From NCBI GenBank assembly GCA_903813345.2, contig CAIIXF020000009.1:3286001-3350000 (forward strand): a stretch of 64,000 nt of DNA, read 5' to 3'. Made by a program: the position numbers and the translations under genes. Positions 1-52,933 of the stretch are shown piece after piece. How positions within the stretch are numbered: the first letter of the stretch is position 1; each line of letters starts with the position of its first letter. The notes under the pieces were generated by a model. That model made no database searches and was not told the DNA's origin. It saw nothing but the letters and a program-made list of their open reading frames with translations. This stretch comes from Owenia fusiformis (taxonomy: Eukaryota > Annelida > Polychaeta > Sabellida > Oweniidae).

Positions 1-357
1 CCATGTAGCTTTTTGACGTCTTTTCATTGAGAATTCTACAGAAAGCGCAATTGTTCATCACTCGTGACGTTACAAAGTATGCCCCAGTATTGAACTTCGG
101 TTCTATACGATTGTCACTTAATCGTTGTCCATATATCAATGCAGACATATATGACTATCTTATATCTCGCGTGCTCTTGGGGATCAAGTTTGGGTTCATC
201 GGTTTGGTCATCTCTTCGTTGATTACTTAATTCCATTTTGATGTTCATAGCATCTTTCTCATTGTGCAAACCAGTTGTCCAGAAAGATAGAGATAGAGAG
301 GGCATATATACAACACTGAAAATAATCACATGTAAACATATATCATCATAATTATAG

Positions 358-5887
<5,530 letters not shown>

Positions 5888-6064
5888 TTATGACATCACA
5901 ATGCTAAAAATGACGGATTATCGAAGGGCAAGTCGATGTAGAATGGCGGTCGTGACAATTTAACAGACAGAATTGTAACAGAAAAGGATGTACACATTAC
6001 GACGTAGAACGTTGAGTACGCTTGCTGTCTGAACAAGACAGATGCAAATTAACATTATTTACTA

Positions 6065-6252
6065 AATAAAAACTCTAAAATGCATTCACATGCAAAAAAT
6101 ACTATTTGATGACAGCATTTCCGAGAGATTAGCCAAGGGGACATTCATGAGGTAACATCGGACAATGTGCAAAGAACTTTCCCTTGGGAAAGGGATCAAC
6201 TGAAATCAACAGCTGTATATTATTGACAGCTGCAAATAGTATATCAAATAAA
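6065..6252 (+). promoter_or_regulatory. candidate polyadenylation signals of the first MRP-like gene
   Basis: AATAAA hexamers occur at 6065-6070 and 6247-6252, 178 and 360 bases after the stop codon at 5885-5887. Both are plausible ends for the transcript. There is no cDNA evidence in hand. Confidence 0.4.
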
Positions 6253-6530
6253 AATATATAACATTTTATAAATTATTCAAAAAAGTATGCAACATTGGAA
6301 CATTCTATTTTAAAAGAATGCGTTTATTTTAGGGGGAAACAAAATAACTAAAGTGGATCTTCGACTCACTTTTCTTTATGATTCATGTTGCCACGGTGAC
6401 AAACAACACATCTAGGGATGTTTTTTTATATCTAGCTTGACGTCATATTCAGTCATTACATAGAACTAATGAGTCATTTTGTGAATCAAAGTTTGAGCCA
6501 AATTGATCGGTTTGGCTAATTTTTGAATGC

Positions 6531-7756
6531 ATGTGTTAACTCTCTCATGACTGAAAATTTGGGGGAAAATGGGAAGAAATGAAAAACTTAAATGTAAATG
6601 AATCTAGAAGCAAGAAAAGGAAGCAACACCCAAGAAGTTATATATCATTTTGAAGGGCTATACCCATACTTTATGTTTTTTGAAAAAAAATGTGAATATG
6701 CAAATGAGATAGTGTCATTGTGACGTCATAATTCAAGATGGCGCAGTTGGATTTTTTTCAAAATGGAATTATTTTAGCATTTAATTTTTTATTGAGACTT
6801 TAATTTAAAAATCTGAAAACACAGAATTATAGATCTGTTTATGCTGATTCTAGTGGTATTTGTACCATGACGTAACTCCTACAAATACATTTTTTAGAGC
6901 TTCGAGACTGCAAATTCTCGGAAAATCCCTATGGCGATTTAACATGGGATTCTTCGTTTTCGATACTTTTTCGCGAGGTGTCAAATTCAAGTGCCTCTAA
7001 CTTTGCACAGAATCATCAGATTCAAACAATCTTTTTTTTAAAATGTTCCTACTGGTCCATACTTTTAGAAAATGCATTATTCTTGCAGTTTTATTGAAAT
7101 GAGGCCACTGGAGACCCCTTAGAATAGCAATAAACAAAATCGATCATATATGATCGATTTTGCTCTAAGGGGTCTCCAAGGGACCCCTGATGATAAAAAT
7201 TCATGATTTATCAATTTATTTAATCTTGAAGTCTGTACAAACATTTTAAAAAAAAGTTCATGACTTTTCGTTAAGTATTTCCAAAGTTACAGTGATCCGA
7301 AGCTGGTGAGCGCGCGAAAAATTGCGAAAACGATAAAATCCCATGTTAAATCGCCATAGGGATTTTCCGAGAATTTGCAGTCTCGAAGCCCTAAAAAAAT
7401 TATTTGTAGGAGTTATGTCATGGTACAAATATCACTGGAATCAGCATAAAAAGATCTATAATTCTGCGTTTTCAGTTTTTTAAATTAAAGTCTCAATAAA
7501 TAATTAAATGCTAAAATAATTCCATTTTGAAAAAAATCCAACTGCGCCATCTTGAATTATGACGTCACAATGACCCTATCTCATTTGCATATTCACATAT
7601 TTTTTCAAAAAACATAAAGTATGGGTCCAGCCCTTCAAAATGATATATAACTTATTGGGTGTTGCTTCTTTTAATGCTTTTAGATTCATTTTCATTTCAG
7701 CTTTTCATTTTTCTCCATTTTTACCTCAATTTATCAGTCATGAAGGAGTTAACCCA
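6531..7756. repeat. 1.2-kb palindromic (foldback-type) element
   Basis: The left part (from GTTAACTCTCTCATGACTG) is the inverted repeat of the right part (ending CAGTCATGAAGGAGTTAAC). Pairing can be followed inward for about 450 bp per arm, with diverged pairing further in, down to a nested hairpin at 7110-7177. Each arm carries ATGCAAAT/ATTTGCAT, TGACGTCA and AAGATGGCGC. No target-site duplication is clear. No coding capacity is seen. It is probably a non-autonomous DNA transposon or foldback element. Confidence 0.75.
7110..7177. repeat. central hairpin of the 6.5-kb palindrome
   Basis: A nested inverted repeat: GGAGACCCCTTA at the left pairs with TAAGGGGTCTCC at the right. The innermost 26 bases (7136-7161, centred on CATATATG) are a perfect palindrome. 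Confidence 0.8.
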
Positions 7757-8651
7757 TCCCTGGCCCATGGGATTATAGTTTCTTATATGAGTTTTAAGAT
7801 AAGTTTGATAAATTTTACATGTTAATGCATTCCCATTCATATTGTCTAAAATTGCCGCTAATGTTTTTTTTTATAAAACTTTGGCAATCAATTGCATGTC
7901 TATTATTGTTTACTAAAGGAATAAATTTATGTATAAAAAAAGAAGAAGTCATTACATGATGTACGTTGAAACAATCCAAATGAAATGTGAGCTTCACATC
8001 CTTGTTTAAAAAGATATGGACCTCATGTAACTTTCCAAATCATCATGCCAAACTATTGTTAAACCGAAAAAAATTAGCCTATCCAGAAATAAGTTGAAAT
8101 CAGTTGTTATAAGCAGGGTAAAGTGCGTTTTGTATGTGTTTGACTTAGTATCTTAAAATATAGTTTTTCCAGTTTAAATGGTCTCAGACGATTGTCGACA
8201 GGAATTCTTTATTACTTTTTGAAGTTTGGATAAACTGTCCCATGGTTCTTTTCGACATTCGTGATCTGTTCAGTAATTTGACACAATGGGGAGCAATGAC
8301 CTCCAAAAGTGGTTACTTATTGATGGCCTCTCCTTTAAAAGGTTGACGACCCCGACTTCTCCTTGAAAGTGTTATTATCCCACCGATTGAAGTTCGAGAG
8401 GGATATATAAAACCCCTCTTTTCGTCTGTTTGTCCGTCCGTCCATTTGTTCGTTCGTCTGTCCAGCGATACTCAGCTACCGGTTGACGGATCAGGTTAAG
8501 ATTTCATAAAGGTTTAAAACCTCTTTTCGATAAGGAATTTTCACTATGGCCGAGTAATTTTAAAGTGATTGGCATTTTTCATAAAAAATGTAATACTTGA
8601 TAGCTAACTGAGCGATTTGGTTAAACTCCTTCATATGTTTATGCCTATGGA

Positions 8652-9326
8652 TAGTGGTGTCAATTAACCGCTTGAGCATTAACCGGCTAACCGGGGGTTT
8701 TTACCGATTAAAGTCGGTTAACCGGCGGAAAATTTGAACTGATAATTTCAAATGTTGAAAAAGTTGGAAAAATGATACGTTCGTCAAGCTTTACTCTATT
8801 CTATGTAAGTAAGCGCGGGAAAGCAATGTGGCAGGGATTAAAGTTGCTGATTGGATGTTTGTAAGGAATTATCGGACCTATCACATGTATGAGTAGCTCA
8901 CATGAAACTGACGCTTGAAAAACAAACAGATTAAAATGCAAAGTAAGCGCGGGAAAGCAATGTGGCAGGGATTAAAGTTGCTGATTGGACGTTTGTAAGG
9001 AATTATCGAACCTATCACATGTATGAGTAGCTCACATGAAACTGACGCTTGAAAAACAAACAGATTAAAATTCAAAGTAAACGCGGGAAAGCAATGTGGC
9101 AGGGATTAAAGTTGCTGATTGGATGTTTGTAAGGAGTTATGGGACTTATGACATGTATGAGTAGCTTACGTGAAACTGACACCATAAAACCAAACGGATT
9201 AGCATGCAAAATTAGCGCGGGAAATAACAGAATTATACATGGTCAACTAACCGCCCATAAAAAAACAGACCGGTCAAGGCATTATCGGCGGTTAACCGGT
9301 TAACCGGTTAATACTCGACACCTCTA
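8652..9326. mobile_element. non-autonomous hAT-like element with 8-bp target duplication
   Basis: A 675-bp element bounded by TAGTGGTGTC on the left and GACACCTCTA on the right, i.e. inverted termini TAGWGGTGTC. It is flanked by a perfect 8-bp direct duplication CCTATGGA (8644-8651 and 9327-9334). An 8-bp duplication is the hallmark of hAT elements. The ends are rich in TTAACCGG motifs. The interior has no transposase; it holds three tandem 134-bp units. It is inserted in an older repeat array. Confidence 0.85.
8809..9210. repeat. three tandem 134-bp repeats inside the hAT-like element
   Basis: Units start at 8809, 8943 and 9077, each with GTAARCGCGGGAAAGC, and a partial fourth begins at 9211 (ATTAGCGCGGGAAA). 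Units 1 and 2 are nearly identical and unit 3 is more diverged. Small reverse-strand reading frames here are by-products of the repeat. Confidence 0.9.
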
Positions 9327-10381
9327 CCTATGGACAAAAAGGAACTTTGCGTAAGAATCGATTTTCAAGATGGCTTCTGAATTTTAAAGTGACCATAACT
9401 TAACGGATTTGATATATTATGTGCTCATACCTAGGGACACGAGAGCTATGCTAAGGAAGATGGCAGCTGAAAATTAAAAAATCACATTTTACAACCCATG
9501 CAAATACCAGTGGACGGAAGAATTTGGTTCAAATGTTATATGCTGATGCCTAACGACAAAGGAGCTTTCCCCGAGAAGAAATTTTCAAGATGAAAGCTGA
9601 ATTTCAAAATGGCCGCCATTTTTGTAAAAATGCGTTTTATAACTAAAATACCAGTGGACGAATTTGGTTCACATTTTATAGGATAATTCCAAAAAATAAA
9701 GGAGATCTGCTCAAGAAGAAATCTAAGATGGTTGCCATTTCTTAAAATGGCCGCCATTATTCATTAAAATGTAATATTTGATAAACAGAATACAAGTTGA
9801 TGGATTTGGCATATGCTGGTGCTGTTAGCAACAAAGGAGCTCTGCTCAAGAAGACATTTTCAATATGGAATTTCGATTTCATCTTTCATAAATCAATTAC
9901 CAATGGACTGTTTAAGTTCCGATTTTATATGCTGATACCTAGGGACAAAGAAACTCTGTTCAAAAATAATTTTTCAAGATAACCTTTATTCAATACACTT
10001 GTTTTTCGGTGTGATTTGCTACTCCGTGGAGTTTTTAGTTACTCTTCATCCTCTTTAAATAGTTTTCAATTGGTCGTAAATTAAGGACATGTGGATCTTG
10101 AAAATCGTCAACTATCAACATACACCAATACACCAATAGTTCAACCAGGAAGATGCGACTGTCAAACATTTTGAGAGGACTGGTAAGTAACTGGTTAATA
10201 AGTGTACAACTGTTTTTATGTATTATCACATATGATTTGAATATTTCACTGCGCAATTTTGTACTGAAATGTGAAGGTAGTATTTAATTTAATACATTTC
10301 GAATTAAATATATGTTTTGTAGAGCTGTTTAATTAGGCCTAAACCCCAAAGTGCCACTCTCCAAACTCTTACCTTAAACCC

Positions 10382-10634
10382 CACTGGCGGATCTGGGGGG
10401 GGGGGGGGGGGGGGGCAGGGGCCCCCTGGGCGGGCCCAGAAATACAAATTAGGCCCAAACAATTGTTGAGCTAAAAAAGGCCTCAAGGCTCCTAAAATTT
10501 GCCTTTTTGGTCATAGATAGACCTTCTAAGGCCTTATTTTTTATTTTAGGCCAAATTTTGAAGACATTTTGAAGTTTTTTCTCAAACCAGAAGTTTGCCC
10601 CCCCCCCCCTTGTTGGTTCCCAGATCCGCCCCTG
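10382..10634. mobile_element. small MITE, CACTGGCGG terminal repeats, copy 2
   Basis: It starts CACTGGCGGATCTGGG and ends CCCAGATCCGCCCCTG, inverted relative to each other. It is 253 bp and belongs to the family at 1342-1460. It contains an uninterrupted run of 21 G (10395-10415) near one end and a C-run near the other, which could pair in a hairpin. Confidence 0.65.
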
Positions 10635-12093
10635 CTAAACCCGACTGGTGTCAAATCGTGGGTCATTTGATACTTCAGGCTACCAAACTTATGGAATGGA
10701 TGTAGGTGTGAACCTGGTTGTTTAGATCAGTTTACGATTTTACAATCTTTAAGATAATGAACACAAGTACAAGCACTTGTGGATATTTCGGCTCTGTTTA
10801 CATAAACTGAATGAGTTTGTAAGTTCTATTTTTAATCATGACGTTTTGTATTGCATTTCAATCGTCGTGGATTGAGAAATTGTTGTACGTTTACGGTACT
10901 AACAATTACACGGACACCGACGGTAGGCGACGTTCAGCACATCAATTAATATTATTCATAAACATTTCTAGTTGTCTTCATTTTTGCCAATTGAAGGATT
11001 CATCGGGGTGACGAAATGTAAGTTTCTGCAGTTTTATTTAAACAAACAACATAAGCAATTTAATTCATCAACCAAACTCACACAGTGAGCCTATGGGATC
11101 GACCAGGCGTCCGATCGTCCGTCCGTCCGTCCGTCAACATTGGCCGCACAAATTAAAACTGCTATTCGGATTGAGTCATATCCACATTCATTTTATGCAT
11201 ATCCATAATGCCTATTTGACCTATCATCGCCATTTCCCAAGTTCGCCCGGTTTCCGAGAAATTGCTGATTTTTACGTCAAAAAGTCAACTTTTCTGTAAA
11301 TACTAGACACGTTGTTGAAGTAGAACTTTCAAATAACTAGTAGTAGTTGCTGTATAGCAACTTATGTTCTCTGAAGATTTCAACTCTTGAAATTACAGTT
11401 TTGGTGTTTACTCTATAACATTTGACAAAAAGTAGGACTTTGTCATTTTCAGGGAACTTTCTCATGTATAAAGTCAATCGTCATTGGCTGCACAAAACAC
11501 TGTGTGAGCACAGGACCGTGGGTCCTTTATATTGTTTTTTTGTTCGTTAAGCAAATATTTGATAGATTTGACAATCTTCGACGTTTATATTGTGTAATAG
11601 TTGGTCTATGGTTACCGACTGGACTTTGGTACAGTTTAAAGCAAATGTGTAAACATAAATTGAGATAACTACAATGCCTTGGTCATCTTAGGCTGGACAC
11701 TTGTTCACGATCGATCATAACCTTCGCAATGTAATATGAATGAACAATTTTCATTTGACAGGTTAGTTTTTAAAGTAGTTATTCAAAAGTACTAGAGTAG
11801 TGTGTAGTGTGATCTCGAAGTGCGATTTTCCGACTCAATTATTGTCATTACAAAGTCGTTGCAAATATAGTTATTGCTTTACATACGTGGGTTGGAATGG
11901 TTTTATCATTTTGTTATTAATATGTTTTGAGAGGACGTATATAATTTTTCATAACAATCAATATTTATTCCTTGACTATTTGTTAAAGGATGTGTATAAC
12001 TTACAAAATAACTTCAACTTTCAGTATCACTCATTGATTCAATAAAAGTGCTAGCTTACGTGTTGGAAATACTAACGTTTGCCCGCTTGCAAC

Positions 12094-47033
<34,940 letters not shown>

Positions 47034-48069
47034 TAACATTATAAAATTATAAAATAATATTTTAATTCATGGAAATTCAAATCATTATCGAAACAGGGTG
47101 ACTGAAGTCATTACCAGCATTTTATGTCATGGTACATTTTGTCTGGGTATCAGTATAAGATAACATAATATATATTTTCCCAATTGGAACACAATTGAAA
47201 TAAATATATTGAAATAGTGGAATATAGGTTATTCATCTGAAGGGTTGTATGTTTATTGAACATTTTTCTTGATTTCAAATGTAATCTATTTACAGGCAAA
47301 CTATGTACAGTACGTCTATGGGTAATATCGCCAAAGCATACTTTCAAAAACAACAACAAATTGTTTCGTTTTGTTGCCATCAGTTTCACTAACGTCATTG
47401 GGATGGACGATATCCTAATGTATTCATCATATGTATTTTGTCTCGTATAGCAACCAATATACACATACTAACATAGCCAAAAACTATAGTTCTGAAAAAT
47501 CAACAAAAATGCATTGTTTTGTTGCCATCAGTTTCATGAACGTCATTGGCATAAACAATATGATTTATTCATTATATATATTTGTCTCATTTGTCTGTAC
47601 AGTAGGCTTCATTATTGCATGTTAAACATAAATTATTTACAGTCCTTTATATTGTTTTGTAAACATACAAAAATATAGAGTCAATGACGATGATGGCATT
47701 GGGTGCGTTGGTATCAATGTCAGTTTGCCAAATGAAAGCATTTGTTGACTGAAAGTGCACATATATTCAATCTGGACTATATATGCGAATTGATACATCT
47801 CCTTTATCTTTACACATTAGGCCAATTGATGACCCTTATAAATATACATCGAATATGACTGGAATACAATAAGTTAATAATGATAACAGCAGTTTATCTG
47901 CAATGGTTGCGTTACGAAAAAAATTCATATCAAATTTCTTGAACACAAATAAAAGCTATGGTTATATCAATAAAGAAAGTATGATAATTGACACACGAAC
48001 TCTGCATAACAAGGACTGTGTCAGTGAATGCGTGTCCTCTAATGTATATATATCCCCAATGTTATGAAA
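47034..48069. other. convergent intergenic spacer
   Basis: This 1-kb stretch lies between the ends of two convergent genes. It holds the candidate poly(A) signal at 47199 and a diverged tandem duplication (about 47311-47455 and 47459-47600, period 148) with the shared segment TTTTGTTGCCATCAGTTTCA. Nothing else is recognised. Confidence 0.5.
47199..47204 (+). promoter_or_regulatory. candidate polyadenylation signal of the complete MRP gene
   Basis: AATAAA lies 166 bases after the TAG at 47031-47033. It is the first canonical hexamer downstream. Confidence 0.45.
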
Positions 48070-50157
48070 TCACACATTGGTGAATAAGTTGTAGATTATC
48101 ACTGCTATCGATACGCATGCCAGGGAACTTCCAAATCTGGTTGAACCTATAAAATATACAATAGTAATAGCTTTATTTGAATGACAACCGATCAAATGAG
48201 TATCAAAACATTTGTGTCCCGATGACATGTCGTTTAGTATCAATTAACAATGAAGACTATTGCTACTGGATAAGTACTGCTGCCCGTCATCAAGCATGCA
48301 CAATAGGCCAACATTCACGTACAGGGTGATAATCAAGGGGAGAAATATCAGACAGAAGGACATTGTGGCATCAATAATTTTATCAATACTCACCGCTGTC
48401 TTCAACTTTCCTCTCTCCTACTTCAGCAATTACTTTCCGTTTATCATTCGATAATACGTCGATTTGTTTATCAGTAATTGACCGGGCCTGTTCAAATGTA
48501 AACCACTCCAGCTGGGACTTTGAAAACGCCTGTAAATATAGCACCTGTAAAGTCGTATCTTCAAGATAAATATAATACATTGTACTTTATAAGAAGTTTA
48601 ACGTTAATATAAGAATAAAGTAGTACAATTACACTACTTTGGAAATCATCCCTTCATCATTATACGAAGATGTAATCGGCATTATTTTGATCTCTAATTG
48701 TAACATTCTGTTAAGATACCTTTCAAGGAAATTATGAACACATTGGAGAAAAATTAAACTGTGCACATGTGATCAAAGATCACTAGCTAAAATACTTACT
48801 GCGAATTGGGTGGGAGGGACCTGTTTGATAACGTCGGGGCTTATTTCAGCCAGATGTTCCTTTGTCAGATCAGACAGTCTATCCTTTGGAAGTCCACCTA
48901 TGAAACAATATAAAATTATCGATTATCATGTAAATATGAACATTATGCGGATATTTTAGAAGTATTACGTATTGGTAAATGTTATGCTAAAGCTATTACT
49001 GAGACAGCTTAAACTATATGAACTATTTCGAATGTATATAATTAACAAAATATAAAAATAAAAATAAAAAAGTGTACAACAATCAGATTTTCTAAACGTT
49101 AGCTCATCTATGGACTTTGAGTTTACATATTTGAATGAGCAACATGAGCTATCAGTTAGTGAAATAAAACTAAACCATATATCCAATTGTCAAGGATTAC
49201 CTATGAGGTGTCCTAGGTCTGTCACAGCATCATTTGGCCATACCGTGACAGAACTCTGATATTCCGTTGTGGTCAGTATCGTCTTAGTGTATTCTATCTT
49301 CTGTTGAGCGGAGCAGGATTCAAGACTTCCAAGTTCGAAGACCGCATTACTACAAAAAAAGTAAATATCTGAAATAGGGTACTACCACTTTATGAAATTC
49401 TTTACTTTTTAGTTGATCGCTTAATTCGGATTTAAGAGTAGACTGGTAGCAGAGAGATTTTTAGGTATAAAAAAGTATATGAACTATAAACATAAAGCCC
49501 ATAAGATGATACTAGTATTCTCTGGATCATACCAAGGCGTATATATTATCATACAAAAAACTCAGAATTATTCATATTTATACGGTTTGTATTTGTGAAC
49601 TTACATCACACTTTCAGCATCAATCTCCATAATCTGATCAGTATCAAGACCGCATGCTAGATCACCGATCAATCGAAGTTCAGTAAACGTAATTGAGCTG
49701 GCATCATCTCCTTTAACATCAGTTATCCATTTCTGTGCCGCAGAATATAGCTAGAAGAGAATAACAAGCCTTGAGTCAAAGAGAAGATTTTAATACCAGT
49801 TCACATTATCAAAATAGCATGTATTCATTATTATCCAGAAGAATGTTTGACATTAAAACTAAAACGCATTTTTAGAATCAAAATAAAACCCTTATACTCT
49901 ATTAACGTATTTTTTAATGTGATATGTGACGTCATAATAAATAACAATTAAACCCTTATAGTACATGAACTAATTATTATGTTTTGATAAGGTATCTCAT
50001 TTGTTCTGGATTTCCAATAACTTCCGTCACCAATATCGTACGCCTATTTTGTGCTGTTAATTGTTAGTTTCTCTATTTGCTCCCTTGGAAGACAAGCCAC
50101 TAGTCCACCAAAACGCTCGATTTTGGTAGCATCCCATAAATCTGCGCTCCCCCATAC
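48070..50157 (-). CDS. mesothelin/otoancorin/stereocilin-like protein, 3' exons
   Basis: Minus-strand exons 49750-49605, 49349-49201, 48897-48800, 48529-48394 and 48146-48070 join in phase to 201 residues plus TGA. Helical-repeat motifs such as LPKDRLSDLTKEHLAEISPD, VPPTQFAAFSKSQLEWFT and ITDKQIDVL are typical of the mesothelin/stereocilin superfamily of extracellular, often GPI-anchored proteins. The last exon ends in a hydrophobic tail (SLACVSIAVIIYNLF), consistent with a GPI-attachment signal. A further exon starts at 50157 (DLWDATKIERFGGLVACLPR) but reaches TAG at 50044-50046 before any donor. Either a mutation has broken this copy or the exon boundary is unusual. No more 5' exons were found, so the gene is partial here or a truncated copy. 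Confidence 0.65.
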
Positions 50158-52149
50158 CTAATATATCATAAATTGTGATATGAGTTAAGAATAGTAAAAT
50201 ACTTCTTACAAAATACGTGAAGTTAAACTTAGATCATGATCACTAATATTATTATCCCAACGAACGAAGTTCGGTAGGGATATAGTGAAGCCCTCAGTCC
50301 ACTCATACAATACCCCATGTTTTCTCCGTCCACTTTTCGAAAAAAAACTTTTTGCAATATTTCAATTATTTTGTTTTAAAATGAAGTTTTAACGATCAGA
50401 TACTATAGAATATATCCCCACGCACCTGTAAACGGCAATTTGATCAGCAGCAATGATTTAAGCGCAAGTTATTACCTTTCAATTTTTTTTGACTGGGGTA
50501 TCAGGCGCGTGGCTGAAAAACATTGTTCCTAACATCGCTGGAAATAGCCGTATACACCGATGGAAAGCGTTTTTGAATCCCTATTTTATGGTTCTGATCA
50601 CATATAAAAACAATGACGTATAGTATACGGTTTTCTCTGTCCACCGAAAAAATGGACCCTATCTTGTTACAACATTCGGACCTATCTCTCATGAGATTAG
50701 AAACTTGAGGGAAATTATTTTTCATATCTTTCTCGCTCGATTCTACCGCTCAAACTTCGTCAGATTTGAGAATATAGTCTAAAGAACATCTCCTTGACAG
50801 GAATTTATCCACATTTAAATATATTTTGAGAAAATTGATGTAATCCAGGTTGATTTTTACGCTCCTTTTACCCCATATTACGAGCGTTTTTCGTAAAACG
50901 ATAATTGTTTAGATTAAAGTCTCGAAACATTATATTATACCTGTATAAATACATTAAATAAATCACGGCTAATAAAATACAAACTTCTGATGTACTTTGC
51001 CAGAACACAGTACGTTAATGAATACGCTAGATCAAGAAATGCTTGCCCGTCTACGCGTATTTTACCCCAAGTTACGAGCGTTTTTCATCGTTTATTTATT
51101 TTTTGATTTTTTTGTTGTATAATCATATTATCGAAAAATAACCCCAATATACATTTGTAAATATGTTTATACAATAAAGACACGCATTTAAGAAAAATAA
51201 GACATAAGATGCTGAATTGATGAAAGCGCTAGGCCCATTTTAAGATTACGAATGGTGCCCGTCCGCTGATTTTGAACACTCTTTTGTATTATTTAATTTA
51301 ATCTATTAGAAGTAAATTATTCATAATTGCACTTTGGTTTACGATTTAATTGACGAGTTTTAAACGTATCGGTTGTAAATACGTATCCAAAAACCTACTG
51401 TTTCCTTACCTTGTATATCATTTTGCACAGCAAAACAACCTCAGTTTTTAGAAGAAATCAAATGTCACATTTAATTTCCCTATTAATAATTGGTACGTTA
51501 TCTATGTAAACCTGAACTTAAACTCTCTAATTAAACTCTCTACAATTGGTTGTATAATCGGCTCACAAATACATGGTCTTGTTATCCAGATAACGCTTAA
51601 AATTTCAACTAAATCTGATAACAGGTATTGGAGTTATCATCCTGACAAAAAGCCTTGAATGGTTTGGTGAACTTTGAGATCCACTATGTCTAATTTCTAA
51701 ACAAAATTGTTTTAGTAAATGATAGAAAAGTGTCTCAACAACAGTGGACAAAACTCAAAACATTACAAAAGATATAATATGTTTTCAGCAAACAGTCTGA
51801 AGACCACCCATTAAGTTTACTGGTCTTCAAACTGTTAGAAAACATATTAGATATATTACATGAATGCAGATATTAGCATATCACAATATCATGTCATTAA
51901 ATGTTAAGAAAAGGTACATATTAGAGTATAATACGTTGGCACCGTTTTCACCATGTTTCCTACAAACCAGCAAGCGTTACGAATTTAAGCTACAATTGAG
52001 AAACTGCATCCCGGGAATTCTTTGTTTGTTTCGTTCAGAGGGATGGCGTAATCGAGCCAGGAGTTAAAGTTGAGAAATCTGGTAAGTTCAATTTCAAATT
52101 CATTTTGAATCATTTTGGAGATGTTGTGATATTATAAATGCAATCGTTG
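50158..52149. other. no gene seen; dispersed repeat at 50250-50763
   Basis: From 50250 a repeat starts ATTATCCCAACGAACGAAG TTCGGTAGG, similar to the start at about 8373, and runs to about 50763, where GACGAAGTTTGAGCGG appears inverted. A reverse-strand frame at 50501-50725 belongs to this repeat. At 51774-51850 a hairpin pairs AATATGTTTTC with GAAAACATATT. The remainder, 50764-52149, shows nothing I can assign. Confidence 0.4.
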
Positions 52150-52444
52150 CAGTGGCGTAGCGTGGGTATTTTGTGAGTGTACGCCGCGAGTAAGCGAAAT
52201 AGACGTGCTTTGAGGGGGGTTCGGTGGAGGTCCCCCAAGAAAAAAAAGAAAGTGAAAAAGAAAATGAGATAGCATTTGAAGCCTAGGGCGTTTGAAATAC
52301 GAAATTCCGACTATTATGGACGAATAGAATGTAAATTATTAGCCATTTTTGAAGTGTGGGGCAAATCAATATAAAAAATCAACTGTTTTCTAAATTTTGA
52401 GAGTACGCCATGGCGTTTTATGCGTATATGACGCTACGCCATTG
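52150..52444. mobile_element. MITE with CAGTGGCGTAGC termini
   Basis: 295 bp, beginning CAGTGGCGTAGCGTGGG and ending ACGCTACGCCATTG, inverted relative to each other. CGTTG directly abuts both ends (52145-52149 and 52445-52449), suggesting a 5-bp target duplication. No coding capacity. Confidence 0.7.
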
Positions 52445-52933
52445 CGTTGTGCTCTTACTTATAAGATATTATTGTGAATTAATTAATGACTGATCTAACA
52501 AGGAAATTTTGTATGTAAATGCTGGTTTTGTAACCTCTGTTTTGTCATGGGCTTCAGTCTAACTTAGGCTAGTTGAAACGAAATCCCATGGTTCGAACTC
52601 CTATGCAGTGTCTCGGTATAGACACTGCGGCGGGCAGATTATGAAATCCCCAAAATTTGGGGAAGATAGTCCCCCTTTTTGTCACAGATGTACTTGTTTT
52701 TCACTCAACTTATAAAATATATGTTCTTTTATGTTCACCAATAATTATTTTGTCAAAATATTCCAAAATCAATGAAATATAAGAGGAAATCCCCGCGGAA
52801 GGAATTCTGAGTAAAAGTTGTGTTGATAAAATTTACCACACGTGTTGTTTATTAGTTAATACGCGCAATTCAACCAATGAAATTGTCTAAATTTTACAAT
52901 CACGCGACCTGAGCATGGGACTAGAAGGGGTCA

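Larger units (their letters stand above)
8370..10000. repeat. degenerate dispersed/tandem repeat array
   Basis: This stretch begins ATTATCCCACCGATTGAAG, followed by a GTCCGTCC-rich segment, then diverged units. Each unit carries ATGCTGATRCC, then GACAAAGGAGCTCTGCTCAAG, then TTTCAAGATGG and GGCCGCCATT. Several copies of roughly 100-150 bp can be followed around the hAT-like insertion (8652-9326), which split the array. A related start (ATTATCCCAACGAACGAAG) occurs at 50250. The family is not identified. Confidence 0.5.
5888..12093. other. intergenic region between the two MRP-like genes
   Basis: This 6.2-kb spacer contains the 3' UTR of the first gene, a 1.2-kb palindrome, an hAT-like element set in a degenerate repeat array, a small MITE and a G21 run. 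I see no host protein-coding exon. The promoter of the second gene should lie at its right end, just upstream of 12094. I could not identify a TATA box with confidence. Confidence 0.6.

Noticed and set aside
1-357. Linker exon of the upstream MRP gene
   Set aside because: The charged linker exons of the paralogue have no counterpart here. The segment reads as intron ending in the acceptor at 356-357.
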